Positions 55,908 through 64,000 of a stretch of 64,000 nt of DNA are shown piece after piece. The notes beneath the pieces were generated by a model. That model worked only from the letters and a program-made list of their open reading frames with translations, did no database searches and had not been told where the DNA came from. The number at the start of each line of letters is the position of its first letter. Positions within the stretch are counted from its first letter, which is position 1. The DNA comes from Kordia periserrulae (lineage in GTDB: Bacteria > Bacteroidota > Bacteroidia > Flavobacteriales > Flavobacteriaceae): assembly GCF_003054265.1 (NCBI RefSeq), contig NZ_QBKT01000001.1:310001-374000 (forward strand). The letters run 5' to 3'. The position numbers were made by a program, and so were the translations under genes.

Positions 55908-57958
55908 TTTCGTACCCCATCAACGCTACATTGTGTTTGGCGCTGCTTTTGTTCGTTTACAAAGCATTGCTAGAACGCGAACGTATGTATGTTTTCAACA
56001 GGTATTATTTACTTTTTGGATTGTGTTTTGCGTTTGCCGTACCGTTCATAACAATGGAAACTGTCGTTGAAATTCCGCTGACGGAACTGGCGACTACCAC
56101 AAACCTTTCAAATATTGACAGCAGTACACTAGGAACAACACTAGAAAACACTACAAAAGTTTCTACAATTTCCGTGTGGCTTATGGTCACTATAAGTTTG
56201 TATGCTATTGGATATCTGTTATTCTTCTTTCGCTTTTTACAGAACATATATAGAATTTTTTACAAAATCATAAAAAGTGTACGCGTTCGCTACAAATTAG
56301 CGTCGTTGGTATTATTAAACGAAAACGTATTACCACATACATTTTTACACTATATATTTCTCAAAAAAGAAGCCTATGATACCAACAATATCGCAGAAGA
56401 ATTGTACACACACGAACTGGCGCATGTAACACAAAAACATACGTTAGATATTATTTTCATTGAATTGATTCAAATTATTTTTTGGTTCAATCCATTACTA
56501 ATTTTTTACAAAAAGGCGATACAGCTCAATCACGAATTTTTAGCCGATGCTGCTGTATTACAATCAAACACACAAGTGCCTAGGTATCAACATTTATTGT
56601 TAGCAAATGCACATGGAAATCACGATTTGCGCCTGGCAAGTAATTTGAATTTTTCTGTAACTAAAAAGAGATTAAAAATGATGACAAAACATACTACTCG
56701 TGGACGTGCTTGGCTCCTAGCCTCACTCACGATTCCGATTTTTACAGCTGCTTTATTTTTGTTTAGCACCAAAGTAATCGCGCAAAAAACAATTCCTGTT
56801 ACCACAGCAAAAAAGACAGCTATCCAAACTACGCTTCAAAAAGATGCAAAAGCAGCATATTATAAGAATGCGACGTTTGTATTTGAAGATAGCAAAGGAC
56901 AAAAAACAAAAAAAATATACACAGAACTTACGGTTTCCGAGAAAGCAAAATTAGTTCCGCCGCCGCCAAAACCGACTGCGAATCAGCCCACAAAACAACA
57001 ATTGAGCGACTGGCTAGATGAGCAAAAGTTTGCCATTTGGATTGATAATAAAGTCGTTCACAATAGTGAAATCACAAAACATGATATTGTCCATTATCAG
57101 CAGAGTTTTGTGCATAAAAATGCGCGTAGCAAGCGTTTTCCGCAAGCGTATCAAACACATTTATATACGGCAAAAGGTTTTTCAGCATTGCAACAAAAAC
57201 ACAAACCTACTTTAGGTAAAAACGTGGTTTTACACATTAAAGAAGGGAGCGATCAAATTCGTTTGGAAAAGAAAAAAGCAGATGCAACAAAGACCGATTC
57301 AAAAGAGAAAGTACAGCGTAAAGACCTCTTGATATTTATTACTAAAAACGAAACGTTTTTAGTGAATGAAAATTATGTTGTATCAGGAATTGACAAATTG
57401 GACAACGTTCTAAAATCAGAGCTTTCAAAAATGAAACAAAAGAAATCAATTACAGCTTCAATTATATATGATACTGCGGTTTCAAAGGAATTTATTTCAA
57501 AGACCATTGCTGTTTTGAATAATCATAAAATTTATGACATTACGACTAGAAATTCATCTTCCGAAGACGAAATACGATTACCACCGCCGCCACCTGCGCC
57601 AAAAAAGCCACAAATAAAAGAGGTTAAAATTCCAGCGCCAACAGCACCGCCTAAAGTCACAAAAGAAGAAGAAAAACGGTTGAGCATCATGCATAAAATC
57701 GTCAAAGGTCAAAAATTAGAAACGATGATGATTAATGGAAAAAAGCATTATTATGTAGAGAAAAATGGCAGAACCTATATTTTTGACGAGGATAGTTATA
57801 TGGTCGATAAAGAGGGAAATCGATTACCTCCGCCACCGCCACGTTCAAAAGAAAAAGCAAAAAAGAAAGAATTGGAAGCAAAGAAGGCTAAAGAAGAAAA
57901 AGCTGCTAAAAAATCATCCGATTGGAAAGAGGTTAAGAAGATTTTGGATAAATCTTAA
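55904..57958 (+). CDS. BlaR1-like M56 metallopeptidase with long periplasmic tail
   Basis: 684 residues. N-terminal helices, then the cytoplasmic zinc peptidase with HELAHVTQKHTLD (~168, HExxH) and LNHEFLADAAVLQ (third ligand), and a further helix (LLASLTIPIFTAALFLFSTKV, ~270). Instead of the penicillin-binding domain of true BlaR1 it has a ~390-residue tail with Pro runs (PPPPKPTAN, RLPPPPPAPKKP, RLPPPPPRSKEK) and Lys-rich ends. So the signal is probably not a beta-lactam. It is expected to cleave the co-encoded repressor after sensing an envelope signal. Confidence 0.88.
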   Translation: MISYPINATLCLALLLFVYKALLERERMYVFNRYYLLFGLCFAFAVPFITMETVVEIPLTELATTTNLSNIDSSTLGTTLENTTKVSTISVWLMVTISLYAIGYLLFFFRFLQNIYRIFYKIIKSVRVRYKLASLVLLNENVLPHTFLHYIFLKKEAYDTNNIAEELYTHELAHVTQKHTLDIIFIELIQIIFWFNPLLIFYKKAIQLNHEFLADAAVLQSNTQVPRYQHLLLANAHGNHDLRLASNLNFSVTKKRLKMMTKHTTRGRAWLLASLTIPIFTAALFLFSTKVIAQKTIPVTTAKKTAIQTTLQKDAKAAYYKNATFVFEDSKGQKTKKIYTELTVSEKAKLVPPPPKPTANQPTKQQLSDWLDEQKFAIWIDNKVVHNSEITKHDIVHYQQSFVHKNARSKRFPQAYQTHLYTAKGFSALQQKHKPTLGKNVVLHIKEGSDQIRLEKKKADATKTDSKEKVQRKDLLIFITKNETFLVNENYVVSGIDKLDNVLKSELSKMKQKKSITASIIYDTAVSKEFISKTIAVLNNHKIYDITTRNSSSEDEIRLPPPPPAPKKPQIKEVKIPAPTAPPKVTKEEEKRLSIMHKIVKGQKLETMMINGKKHYYVEKNGRTYIFDEDSYMVDKEGNRLPPPPPRSKEKAKKKELEAKKAKEEKAAKKSSDWKEVKKILDKS

Positions 57959-57987
57959 AATAAGATCAAAAAATATAAGACAATACC

Positions 57988-58022
57988 AAGCGGTTTATTT
58001 ACTGAAATAAGCCGCTTTTTTT
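57988..58022 (+). terminator. blaI-M56 operon terminator
   Basis: Stem AAGCGGTTTATTT / AAATAAGCCGCTT with a 4-nt loop (one G-T wobble) and T run. Confidence 0.85.
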
Positions 58023-58078
58023 GTAACATTTTGGCAAACTTCACGTTCTTATAGACATCATCAATCAAAAATCATACT

Positions 58079-59179
58079 ATGTTACAACAATTTTTTCTCG
58101 TCTGTTCGGGTGTCGATCGCGACTTGATACGCGACTGTAGCCGCGGCGAACAAACCAAATATGCTGGCATTGGCGCCACCGTTTTTTTCACTGCATTAAT
58201 GGCGTTCATTGCTAGTGGTTATGCACTCTACACTGTTTTTGATAATGTATATACCGCGATTGGTTTTGGACTGATTTGGGGATTGCTTATTTTTAATTTG
58301 GATCGATTTATTGTATCTACCTTACGGAAGAAAGATTCAAAATATCAAGAAATTCTTCAAGCCACACCACGAATTATTTTAGCGGTAATTATTGCGGTGG
58401 TGATTTCAAAACCGTTGGAATTGAAAATTTTCGAAAAGGAAATTGATCAAGTGTTGCTGAAGCAGAAGAACGATTTGACACTTTCCAACAAAAATCAAAT
58501 CGCGGAACAGTTTACACCGGAAATCACACAAATTCAACAAGAAATTACCGATTTAAAAGCAGCAATAACTTCCAAAGAACAAGAAGTAAACAATTTATAC
58601 GAAACGTATATTGCGGAAGCAGAAGGTAGAAAAGGTACCGAATTGGTCGGCAAAGGTCCTGTGTACAAAGAAAAACGCGAAAAGCATGATGCTACTTTGC
58701 AGGAATTGCAAATATTACGAGAAACAAATGCTGCAAAAATTGCAACAAAAGAAGCCGCGATTACAGATTTAATCACAAAACAAAAAACTGCGGAAGCCGA
58801 AACCCAACCTATTATTGATCGGTTTGACGGTTTGATGGCGCGTGTCAATGCGCTGGGCGAATTGCCTTGGCTACCTTCATTTTTTATTTTTCTATTGTTT
58901 TTAGCTGTTGAAACTGCGCCAATTTTTGCTAAATTATTCACGTCAAAAGGCGAATATGACTTGAAGCTTCAAGATGTAGAAGATGCTGTAAAAACTTGGG
59001 TAGAACAAAAAGTGCATCAGCGTAAAACACTGTTAAGCACCGATATTTCATTAAATAATAAGGTGTACAGCGATATTGCTGAAGAAGAGGAAGTGTATCA
59101 GTATAAGCGTAAAAAAGCGCGTGAGTTACTACAATTACAAGCAGATGCCTTTTTAAATTTACAGAAAAAACAGTTTTAA
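58079..59179 (+). CDS. DUF4407 membrane protein
   Basis: 366 residues. Three predicted membrane helices in the N-terminal part (IGATVFFTALMAFIASGYAL, AIGFGLIWGLLIFNLDRFIV, RIILAVIIAVVISKPLELKIF), a coiled-coil region ~140-260 (EITDLKAAITSKEQEVNNLYE, ETNAAKIATKEAAITDLITKQ), a fourth helix (WLPSFFIFLLFLAVETAPIF) and a cytosolic helical tail. The RDCSRGEQTKYAGIGATVFFTA start is the DUF4407 hallmark. Function unknown. Confidence 0.85.
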   Translation: MLQQFFLVCSGVDRDLIRDCSRGEQTKYAGIGATVFFTALMAFIASGYALYTVFDNVYTAIGFGLIWGLLIFNLDRFIVSTLRKKDSKYQEILQATPRIILAVIIAVVISKPLELKIFEKEIDQVLLKQKNDLTLSNKNQIAEQFTPEITQIQQEITDLKAAITSKEQEVNNLYETYIAEAEGRKGTELVGKGPVYKEKREKHDATLQELQILRETNAAKIATKEAAITDLITKQKTAEAETQPIIDRFDGLMARVNALGELPWLPSFFIFLLFLAVETAPIFAKLFTSKGEYDLKLQDVEDAVKTWVEQKVHQRKTLLSTDISLNNKVYSDIAEEEEVYQYKRKKARELLQLQADAFLNLQKKQF

Positions 59180-59243
59180 ATGTGAATAACAATCGTTGGC
59201 AACTTCCCTATTTAAAAGTAATGATTCTTAAGAAAGTGTTGTA

Positions 59244-59966
59244 TTAAAGCAAGTTTAAGCGCTGCATCAATTCTTTTCGATTGGCTCTACTTACTGGAAT
59301 TACGTCTTGTTTTATCAACACGCTATTGTCTTCAATATCCACAATTTTTGTGGTATTAATGATATAGGAACGATGTACTTTTAAGAACAAGTGACTTGGC
59401 AATTTTTCTTCTATCTTTTTTAAGGTAGAATGTACCACGTAGTTTTTGTCTTCTGCTTTTATTTTGATGTAATCGCCTTTAGCTTCTATCACACAAATAT
59501 CTGGCACGTTTATTTTTACCAAACGACGATCAATATTTACATACAAATCATTGCCGACAGCCTTCGTTGTTTCTTCTGGGTTTGCGCTTACAATTTCTTC
59601 TGCATGTTGCGTTGCACTGCGTTCTTTAATTCGTGCTACAGCTTTGGCAAAGCGCTCTGGAGAAATTGGTTTTACCAAATAATCTACCACACAATCATAT
59701 TCAAAAGCGTCTAAAGCGAAGTTTCTATCGGAAGTTGTTAAAATGATAAGTGGCGGATTTTTTAAGGTTTGAATAAAATCAAATCCTGAAAATGTAGGCA
59801 TGTGAATGTCCAAAAAGATAAGGTCAACCGTATTCGTATTCAGATATTTGATAGCACCAATAGCATTGTCAAACTCTTCTACAATGGTTAATTCATCAAT
59901 CTTCTTACAGAGCTGCTTGGTAATGGCTCTTGCGGCAGCTTCGTCATCTACAATTATACACTTCAT
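59244..59966 (-). CDS. LytTR-family response regulator
   Basis: 240 residues. Receiver domain (MKCIIVDDEAAARAI, phospho-Asp in DLIFLDIHMPTFSGFDF at ~54, Lys in VDYLVKPISP), then a LytTR DNA-binding domain (VNIDRRLVKINVPDICVIEAKGDYIKI, LPSHLFLKVHRSYIINTTKI). It is the last gene of a phosphorelay operon: hybrid-free kinase (60305), Hpt (59980), then this regulator 13 bp after it. LytTR proteins usually bind paired direct repeats near promoters; sites for this one were not found. Confidence 0.93.
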   Translation of the reverse strand: MKCIIVDDEAAARAITKQLCKKIDELTIVEEFDNAIGAIKYLNTNTVDLIFLDIHMPTFSGFDFIQTLKNPPLIILTTSDRNFALDAFEYDCVVDYLVKPISPERFAKAVARIKERSATQHAEEIVSANPEETTKAVGNDLYVNIDRRLVKINVPDICVIEAKGDYIKIKAEDKNYVVHSTLKKIEEKLPSHLFLKVHRSYIINTTKIVDIEDNSVLIKQDVIPVSRANRKELMQRLNLL

Positions 59967-59979
59967 AACTAGGTAGGGC

Positions 59980-60303
59980 TTAGATAGTCGTTAAAAATTC
60001 TTCCATGTTTTGCAAAATCCTGAGAAAAGTGTCTAATTGACTCGGATTGTCATTTTTTAGTTCTTCCTCAAAAGCAATTGCAAAGTCATAGCTTTTTTCG
60101 AGTCCCAAAATACTAATTTTATGTTTAATTTTATGTACATGTTCGGCTGAATTTTGATAGTTCTGCTCACGAATGCTCTCTAAAAAGGCTTCTTTTTCTT
60201 TTGGAAGTTCTTTTTTTACAATAGAAATTAAGTTGGCTTCAAAATCGGCATCGCCGTCAGCTAAAGCCTTTATATACGATAAATTGGGACGATCTAACTC
60301 CAT
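59980..60303 (-). CDS. Histidine phosphotransfer (Hpt) domain protein
   Basis: 107 residues: a single four-helix Hpt domain with the phospho-accepting His in SAEHVHKIKHKISILGL (~53; HxxKH pattern as in Hpt proteins). It shuttles phosphate between the kinase encoded 1 bp upstream and a receiver such as 59244 or 62510. A free-standing Hpt with a kinase lacking its own receiver is unusual, so the single-domain receiver at 62510 may be the intermediate. Confidence 0.88.
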   Translation of the reverse strand: MELDRPNLSYIKALADGDADFEANLISIVKKELPKEKEAFLESIREQNYQNSAEHVHKIKHKISILGLEKSYDFAIAFEEELKNDNPSQLDTFLRILQNMEEFLTTI

Positions 60304-60304
60304 A

Positions 60305-62371
60305 TTATTTTTTTAGTTTAAAGAAAAATGTGGTGCCTTTTCCTTCTTTGGATTCTAGCGAAATGGTTCCGTTGTACAACTCAATGATTTTTTTCACAAT
60401 AGACAATCCTATTCCGGTAGATTTTCCTTTTTTGTCTAAAGTTTGAAATATTTTAAAGATTTTATCGTGATACGCTTCTGAAATTCCAACACCATTGTCA
60501 GAGATTGAAAATTTCCAGTAGGTTTTGAGTTCGGTAAATTTTACTTCTATTTTACCTTCTTCTTTGTCAATATAATTGATGGCATTGCTGATTAAGTTTT
60601 GAAATAATTGCTTGATGCGTGTTTTGTCAGCATTGATAGTTGGTAAATTGTCAGGATATATAAATTGAATGTGTTCTGGAATGTAGAGTATGGTTTTAAT
60701 TTCTTCCAAAACCTCTTCTATATGTACTTTTTGAACGGCTAGAATGTTTTTGTCATTTACACTCGAATAGCGCAAAATACCGTCAATAAGCGCGTCCATT
60801 TGCTCCAATTTATTGTTCAACTTGTCAAAGGTTTCTACAGCTTCCGCATCGAGCACGTGCTCATAATCTTCTTGAAACCAAGATATTAACGCATTAATAC
60901 TTCGTAATGGCGATTTTAAATCGTGAGAAACAATATGTGCAAAATCGCGCAATTCTTTATTGCTTCGTTTGAGGTTTTCGAGCAACTCTTTGTTTTCACT
61001 TTCAGCGGCAATTCTTCGCTCCAAATTGTTGGCGTTGGTCAACTGAATGGACACTAAATTGGCAACATTGACTAAAAGGCGCAAATGTTCTTTTGTGAAA
61101 AAGTTTTTGGATGAATTTTCAGAATCAATCACACCAATTACCTCATCATTAATGATGATTGGCACGGCGAGTTCAGACAAGCGGCGTTTGTCATCGACCA
61201 CATATCGATTATCTTTAGACGTATCTTGAATGAGTTCGGGTTTCCCTGTTTCAGCAACATGCCCTACAATTCCTTTTCCAAACGGAATGTAGATTTTATT
61301 GACAATTTGCTTGTTTTCGTCAACTTTAGCGCCATACGCAGCTATTTGTTCTAGTACTTTTTCTTCTTTATTTACCAAATAGACGACACAATCTTCAAAC
61401 TCCAAATCGTGCGCAGCTACATTGGCAATTTCCCAAGCAATATCGTGAATGGTAAGTTTTCCAATAAACGAGCGCGTTAAATTATTGAGTGTATCCAACA
61501 TGACACGTCTTTTATGTTTTGCTGTAATATCTTCTACAAAAGCTAACTGGTATTTTATTTTCCCGTTTCCATCACGAACTCCAGTTACATTGGTTTTGGA
61601 TAAGAAAGAGGTACCATCTTTTCGCCGGTAACGCTCTTGCAAACTGTAATGATCTATTTCTTTATCGACCATTTGTTTGTAAAGTCCTCTCGATTCTTCG
61701 TGTCCGTCTTCAAATGAAAGCGATTCTATAGGCAAGCCCAACAATTCTTCTTCACTATATTGAATAAGTTGTTCAAAAGCTTTGTTGGTTTTAATGATTT
61801 TTCGGTCTTGCGCCAATACAATCCCTAAGGTAGAATTGTCAACAATAGCCGCGAGTTGCTCTCGTTGCTCTTCAAAATTAACGGCATTTTCTTTCGATTC
61901 TGTAATATCGCGTACAATTCCTTGCGCGCCAACTATTTGTCCTTCTTCATTGTAAATGAGACTCGAATTCACCTGAACCCACTTTACTTGTTTGTCTTTC
62001 GTGTAGACTCTAGCTTCATAATTCGGAAACGTTCCATCTTGAATCAATTGCGCAAACGAGTTCATAGCGTAGGCAAAATCGTCTTTGTAAATGATGTTTA
62101 CTAGATTGAAAGGCTCTTTTTTGATATCGTATCCAAAAAGTTTGACCGCTGCGTCGTTCATTTTGATTACGTTCCCTGTAGATGGATTGATGACAATGAA
62201 AGCATCGAGAATATTGTCGAAAAACATATCGTACTCACGTGTCTTCACTTTGAGTGCTTCGCGCAGCTCTAGTAATTCACTCGTGCGATGTAGGAGTAAT
62301 TCTTCCGCTTTTTCGCGGGCTCTTTTTTCGTTCTGAAGTGCTTCTTCTAGGGCTTGAATCGTATCTTTCAT
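60305..62371 (-). CDS. PAS/GAF sensor histidine kinase
   Basis: 688 residues, cytosolic (no membrane helix). N-terminal coiled coil (QALEEALQNEKRAREKAEELL), two PAS domains (~45-165 and ~175-295; YTKDKQVKWVQVNSSLI, SLQERYRRKDGTSFLSKTNVTG), a GAF domain (~300-450; VAAHDLEFEDCVVYLVNKEEK, PIIINDEVIGVIDSEN), then HisKA with DFAHIVSHDLKSPLRSIN (~475) and HATPase_c (NLISNAINYIDK, SDNGVGISEAYHD, GIGLSIVKKIIELY). The ATG at 62371 is preferred over a TTG three codons earlier. It heads the kinase-Hpt-LytTR operon. Confidence 0.92.
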   Translation of the reverse strand: MKDTIQALEEALQNEKRAREKAEELLLHRTSELLELREALKVKTREYDMFFDNILDAFIVINPSTGNVIKMNDAAVKLFGYDIKKEPFNLVNIIYKDDFAYAMNSFAQLIQDGTFPNYEARVYTKDKQVKWVQVNSSLIYNEEGQIVGAQGIVRDITESKENAVNFEEQREQLAAIVDNSTLGIVLAQDRKIIKTNKAFEQLIQYSEEELLGLPIESLSFEDGHEESRGLYKQMVDKEIDHYSLQERYRRKDGTSFLSKTNVTGVRDGNGKIKYQLAFVEDITAKHKRRVMLDTLNNLTRSFIGKLTIHDIAWEIANVAAHDLEFEDCVVYLVNKEEKVLEQIAAYGAKVDENKQIVNKIYIPFGKGIVGHVAETGKPELIQDTSKDNRYVVDDKRRLSELAVPIIINDEVIGVIDSENSSKNFFTKEHLRLLVNVANLVSIQLTNANNLERRIAAESENKELLENLKRSNKELRDFAHIVSHDLKSPLRSINALISWFQEDYEHVLDAEAVETFDKLNNKLEQMDALIDGILRYSSVNDKNILAVQKVHIEEVLEEIKTILYIPEHIQFIYPDNLPTINADKTRIKQLFQNLISNAINYIDKEEGKIEVKFTELKTYWKFSISDNGVGISEAYHDKIFKIFQTLDKKGKSTGIGLSIVKKIIELYNGTISLESKEGKGTTFFFKLKK

Positions 62372-62509
62372 TGAACGCAACTATAGTTTCGAGGGATTTT
62401 CGCGTCTGAATATACTAAATTCAAAGCAATTTTCGGTCAATAAACAAAATTAACCGACGAAATGCACTTTTAAGGCTTTGGTTGGAAAAATAGTAGAAAA
62501 TGGAACTTC

Positions 62510-62920
62510 CTAAAATTCAATGACTTCATTCACCATCCAGTAGTCAACAACACGCTGTATTTTTTTAATATAATCTTCGTATCGCAGTGGTTTGATGATG
62601 TAACCCGCAATTCCAAGATTGTAACTTTCGAGCATGTCTTGATGGTTATTTGAAGTGGTAACAATAATTGCAGGAATGTAACGTAAATGTGGATCTTCTT
62701 TCAATTCTTTTAAGAATTCGAGACCGTTCATTTTTGGCATATTCAAATCCAAAAGAATGACGTTAGGTAGCTCTTGTTTCTTTTTTAAGATATCAAGTGC
62801 TTCCTCTCCATTTTTCGCTTCGAGTATTTTATGTGTAAATCCTAGTTTTTTTAAGGATTTTTTGAACTTCAATACTTCGATCTCGTCATCTTCGATAAAT
62901 AAAAATGAAAGATTCTCCAT
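62510..62920 (-). CDS. Single-domain response regulator (CheY-like)
   Basis: 136 residues, a bare receiver: SFLFIEDDEIEVLKFKKSL (acidic pair), phospho-Asp in NVILLDLNMPKMNGLEFL (~59), Thr in VTTSNNH, Lys in GYIIKPLRYED. It lies 138 bp upstream of the PAS kinase on the same strand with its own spacer, and probably serves as phosphate carrier between that kinase and the Hpt protein. No output domain. Confidence 0.92.
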   Translation of the reverse strand: MENLSFLFIEDDEIEVLKFKKSLKKLGFTHKILEAKNGEEALDILKKKQELPNVILLDLNMPKMNGLEFLKELKEDPHLRYIPAIIVTTSNNHQDMLESYNLGIAGYIIKPLRYEDYIKKIQRVVDYWMVNEVIEF

Positions 62921-63078
62921 GAATTCGTTAACTTATAGTTTTCAGCAATTAAAACGTAAATTTCTCGTTTATATGCGACTTGACACAGTTCTTTCGACTA
63001 AATGTTTTTTTTACTAGTCTAATGGACTTTTTAGACAGTTTAACGGTTTTGATTTTTTAGTCTTTTTTCGACTGTTTT

Positions 63079-63348
63079 CTATTGAGATTCCGCTATTTTT
63101 CTATGATGCGCAACAATATCAACAGGTTTGAAAACTCTTTTACTACTTACAGGATATTTTTTTAAGAGTTGTTTTGGACGAATGGGACGCTTGCTAAAAT
63201 CACCTCCACAATTGGGACATACATTTTTTAAAATCCCAGAAGCGCAAGCCTTACAATAGGTACATTCAAAAGTACAAATAACCGCATCTTCGGCATCGAA
63301 GGGTAGATCTTTGTTGCAATTTTCACAATTTGGTCGAATTTCTAACAT
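63079..63348 (-). CDS. DUF1272 zinc-ribbon protein
   Basis: 89 residues. Cys pairs CENC (8-11), CTFECTYCKACASG (~31-43) and CPNCGGDF (~49-56) form two zinc sites typical of DUF1272; the C-terminus is basic (KRPIRPKQLLKKYPVSSKRVF). Function unknown; small zinc-ribbon proteins often bind nucleic acid or partners. It starts 4 bp after the YjbR-like gene, so the two are co-transcribed. Confidence 0.88.
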   Translation of the reverse strand: MLEIRPNCENCNKDLPFDAEDAVICTFECTYCKACASGILKNVCPNCGGDFSKRPIRPKQLLKKYPVSSKRVFKPVDIVAHHRKIAESQ

Positions 63349-63352
63349 ATTG

Positions 63353-63724
63353 TTATTGATACGTTTTGAGTGCTGCTTGTTGTTTTTTGGTCATTCCTTT
63401 TACCACCAAACGATACGATTCGTCAATAAGTTCTTGAATAAACTCGGTGGATAATTCGCCGTGAAACAGTTCTACTGTGTTCCAATGTTTTTTACTCATG
63501 TGAAAGCCTGGTTTGATACTTTCATAGTCACTCCGCAATTCTTCCGCTTTTTCAGGATCACATTTTAGGTTGATAGCCGCTTGTCCTTCTTCCCATTTAC
63601 GCAAAGAAGCAAGTGCAAACATTTTTCCTAGTACTTTAAAAACGAGTGTATCTTGATCAAAGGGAAACTCTTCAGTAACCGCTGGTTTTTGAATACAATA
63701 TTCGCGAAGTAATTCAATATTCAT
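63353..63724 (-). CDS. MmcQ/YjbR-family DNA-binding protein
   Basis: 123 residues. MmcQ/YjbR fold: LREYCIQKPAVTEEFPFDQDTLVFKVLGKMFALASL, INLKCDPEKAEELRSDYES, MSKKHWNTVELFHGELSTEFIQELIDESYRLV. The CyaY-like fold of YjbR is thought to bind DNA; physiological role unknown. The W and H of KKHWNTV are family-conserved. Operon partner of the DUF1272 gene. Confidence 0.9.
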   Translation of the reverse strand: MNIELLREYCIQKPAVTEEFPFDQDTLVFKVLGKMFALASLRKWEEGQAAINLKCDPEKAEELRSDYESIKPGFHMSKKHWNTVELFHGELSTEFIQELIDESYRLVVKGMTKKQQAALKTYQ

Positions 63725-63788
63725 AGCATCTATTTACAAACAAGATATAAAAAATTGTGCAATAGACAGGAATAACGAATACTAAAAG

Positions 63789-63926
63789 TTATGCATTGAT
63801 ATCGGAACGATTTTGCATTTCTTTTTTCTTATTCTTTTCTTTGGTTGTCGTCTTGTGGATTGGCGCAATGTCCAAGCTTACCAATACATCATTTAGGTAG
63901 TAGACGACTTTATCGATTAGTGACAT
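63789..63926 (-). CDS. Small basic protein (45 aa)
   Basis: ATG at 63926, stop at 63789. MSLIDKVVYYLNDVLVSLD at the N-terminus is a short amphipathic helix, followed by a basic Lys-rich tail (HKTTTKEKNKKKEMQNR). A near-ideal promoter (63951-63979) sits 25 bp upstream with correct spacing, which supports it as a real gene. No homologue recognised; could be translated as a small membrane-associated or RNA-binding peptide. Confidence 0.6.
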   Translation of the reverse strand: MSLIDKVVYYLNDVLVSLDIAPIHKTTTKEKNKKKEMQNRSDINA

Positions 63927-63950
63927 CTTGCTGTTGTTATTAGGTTGGTA

Positions 63951-63979
63951 CAAATATACGGCAACAATGCGGAAACCAA
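63951..63979 (-). promoter_or_regulatory. Promoter of 45-aa small gene
   Basis: Minus strand -7 TATATTTG (63958-63951) and -33 TTG (63979-63977) with an 18-bp spacer, both consensus. Confidence 0.7.
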
Positions 63980-64000
63980 TGTTAGATTTTCTTTAAATCC

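Overview
The window looks like chromosome of a marine-type Flavobacteriaceae (Bacteroidota). The evidence is AT-rich DNA, promoters with the Bacteroidota -7 element TAnnTTTG, T9SS sorting domains, GLPGLI proteins, outer-membrane barrels with carboxypeptidase-regulatory plugs, and many short GG-leader peptide precursors of the kind seen in Kordia-like genomes. The genus is inference. No rRNA, prophage or CRISPR array was seen; there is one tRNA (Leu, anticodon UAG).

Layout. 1-2580: methionine/SAM region with divergent metY (partial) and metK. metK carries a SAM-II-like riboswitch. metY is preceded by two successive Cys/Met-rich leader ORFs, each followed by an intrinsic terminator. 2600-5040: accessory stretch with a Cys/Arg-rich lipoprotein, a MITE-like element and an HNH nuclease with an injection-system-type N-terminus. 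5100-11000: oxidoreductase, PqiA-like protein and a NarL-type two-component operon. 11100-18100: TonB-dependent-type barrel, two GLPGLI proteins and a divergent OmpR-type two-component system with a tandem-repeat operator candidate. 18150-39600: mostly housekeeping (deoxynucleoside kinase, membrane and soluble pyrophosphatases, pdhB, etfBA, DUF151 nuclease, CNT transporter, thyA, a membrane-anchored DHFR fusion, fabD, lspA).

39700-52500: an exported-peptide island holding six of the seven GG-leader precursor genes in the window and three tandem S74-chaperone/T9SS proteins. It is interrupted by an amidohydrolase, galE, a DegT aminotransferase, waaA and a LEA-like lipoprotein. Six promoters here share a 15-bp palindrome TACGGT-N3-ACCGTA centred 64-67 bp before the start codon, which suggests one regulon for peptide precursors and secreted proteins. 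52600-64000: tRNA-Leu, an M20 dipeptidase followed by the second MITE-like copy, a BlaI/BlaR1 pair with operators over its promoter, a DUF4407 protein, a PAS/GAF kinase-Hpt-LytTR phosphorelay with a separate receiver, and small conserved genes.

Most notable: the tandem Cys/Met attenuators of metY, the TACGGT-N3-ACCGTA regulon, the orphan precursor family with core IDxCPSAxxC, and the mobile element with target-site duplications.
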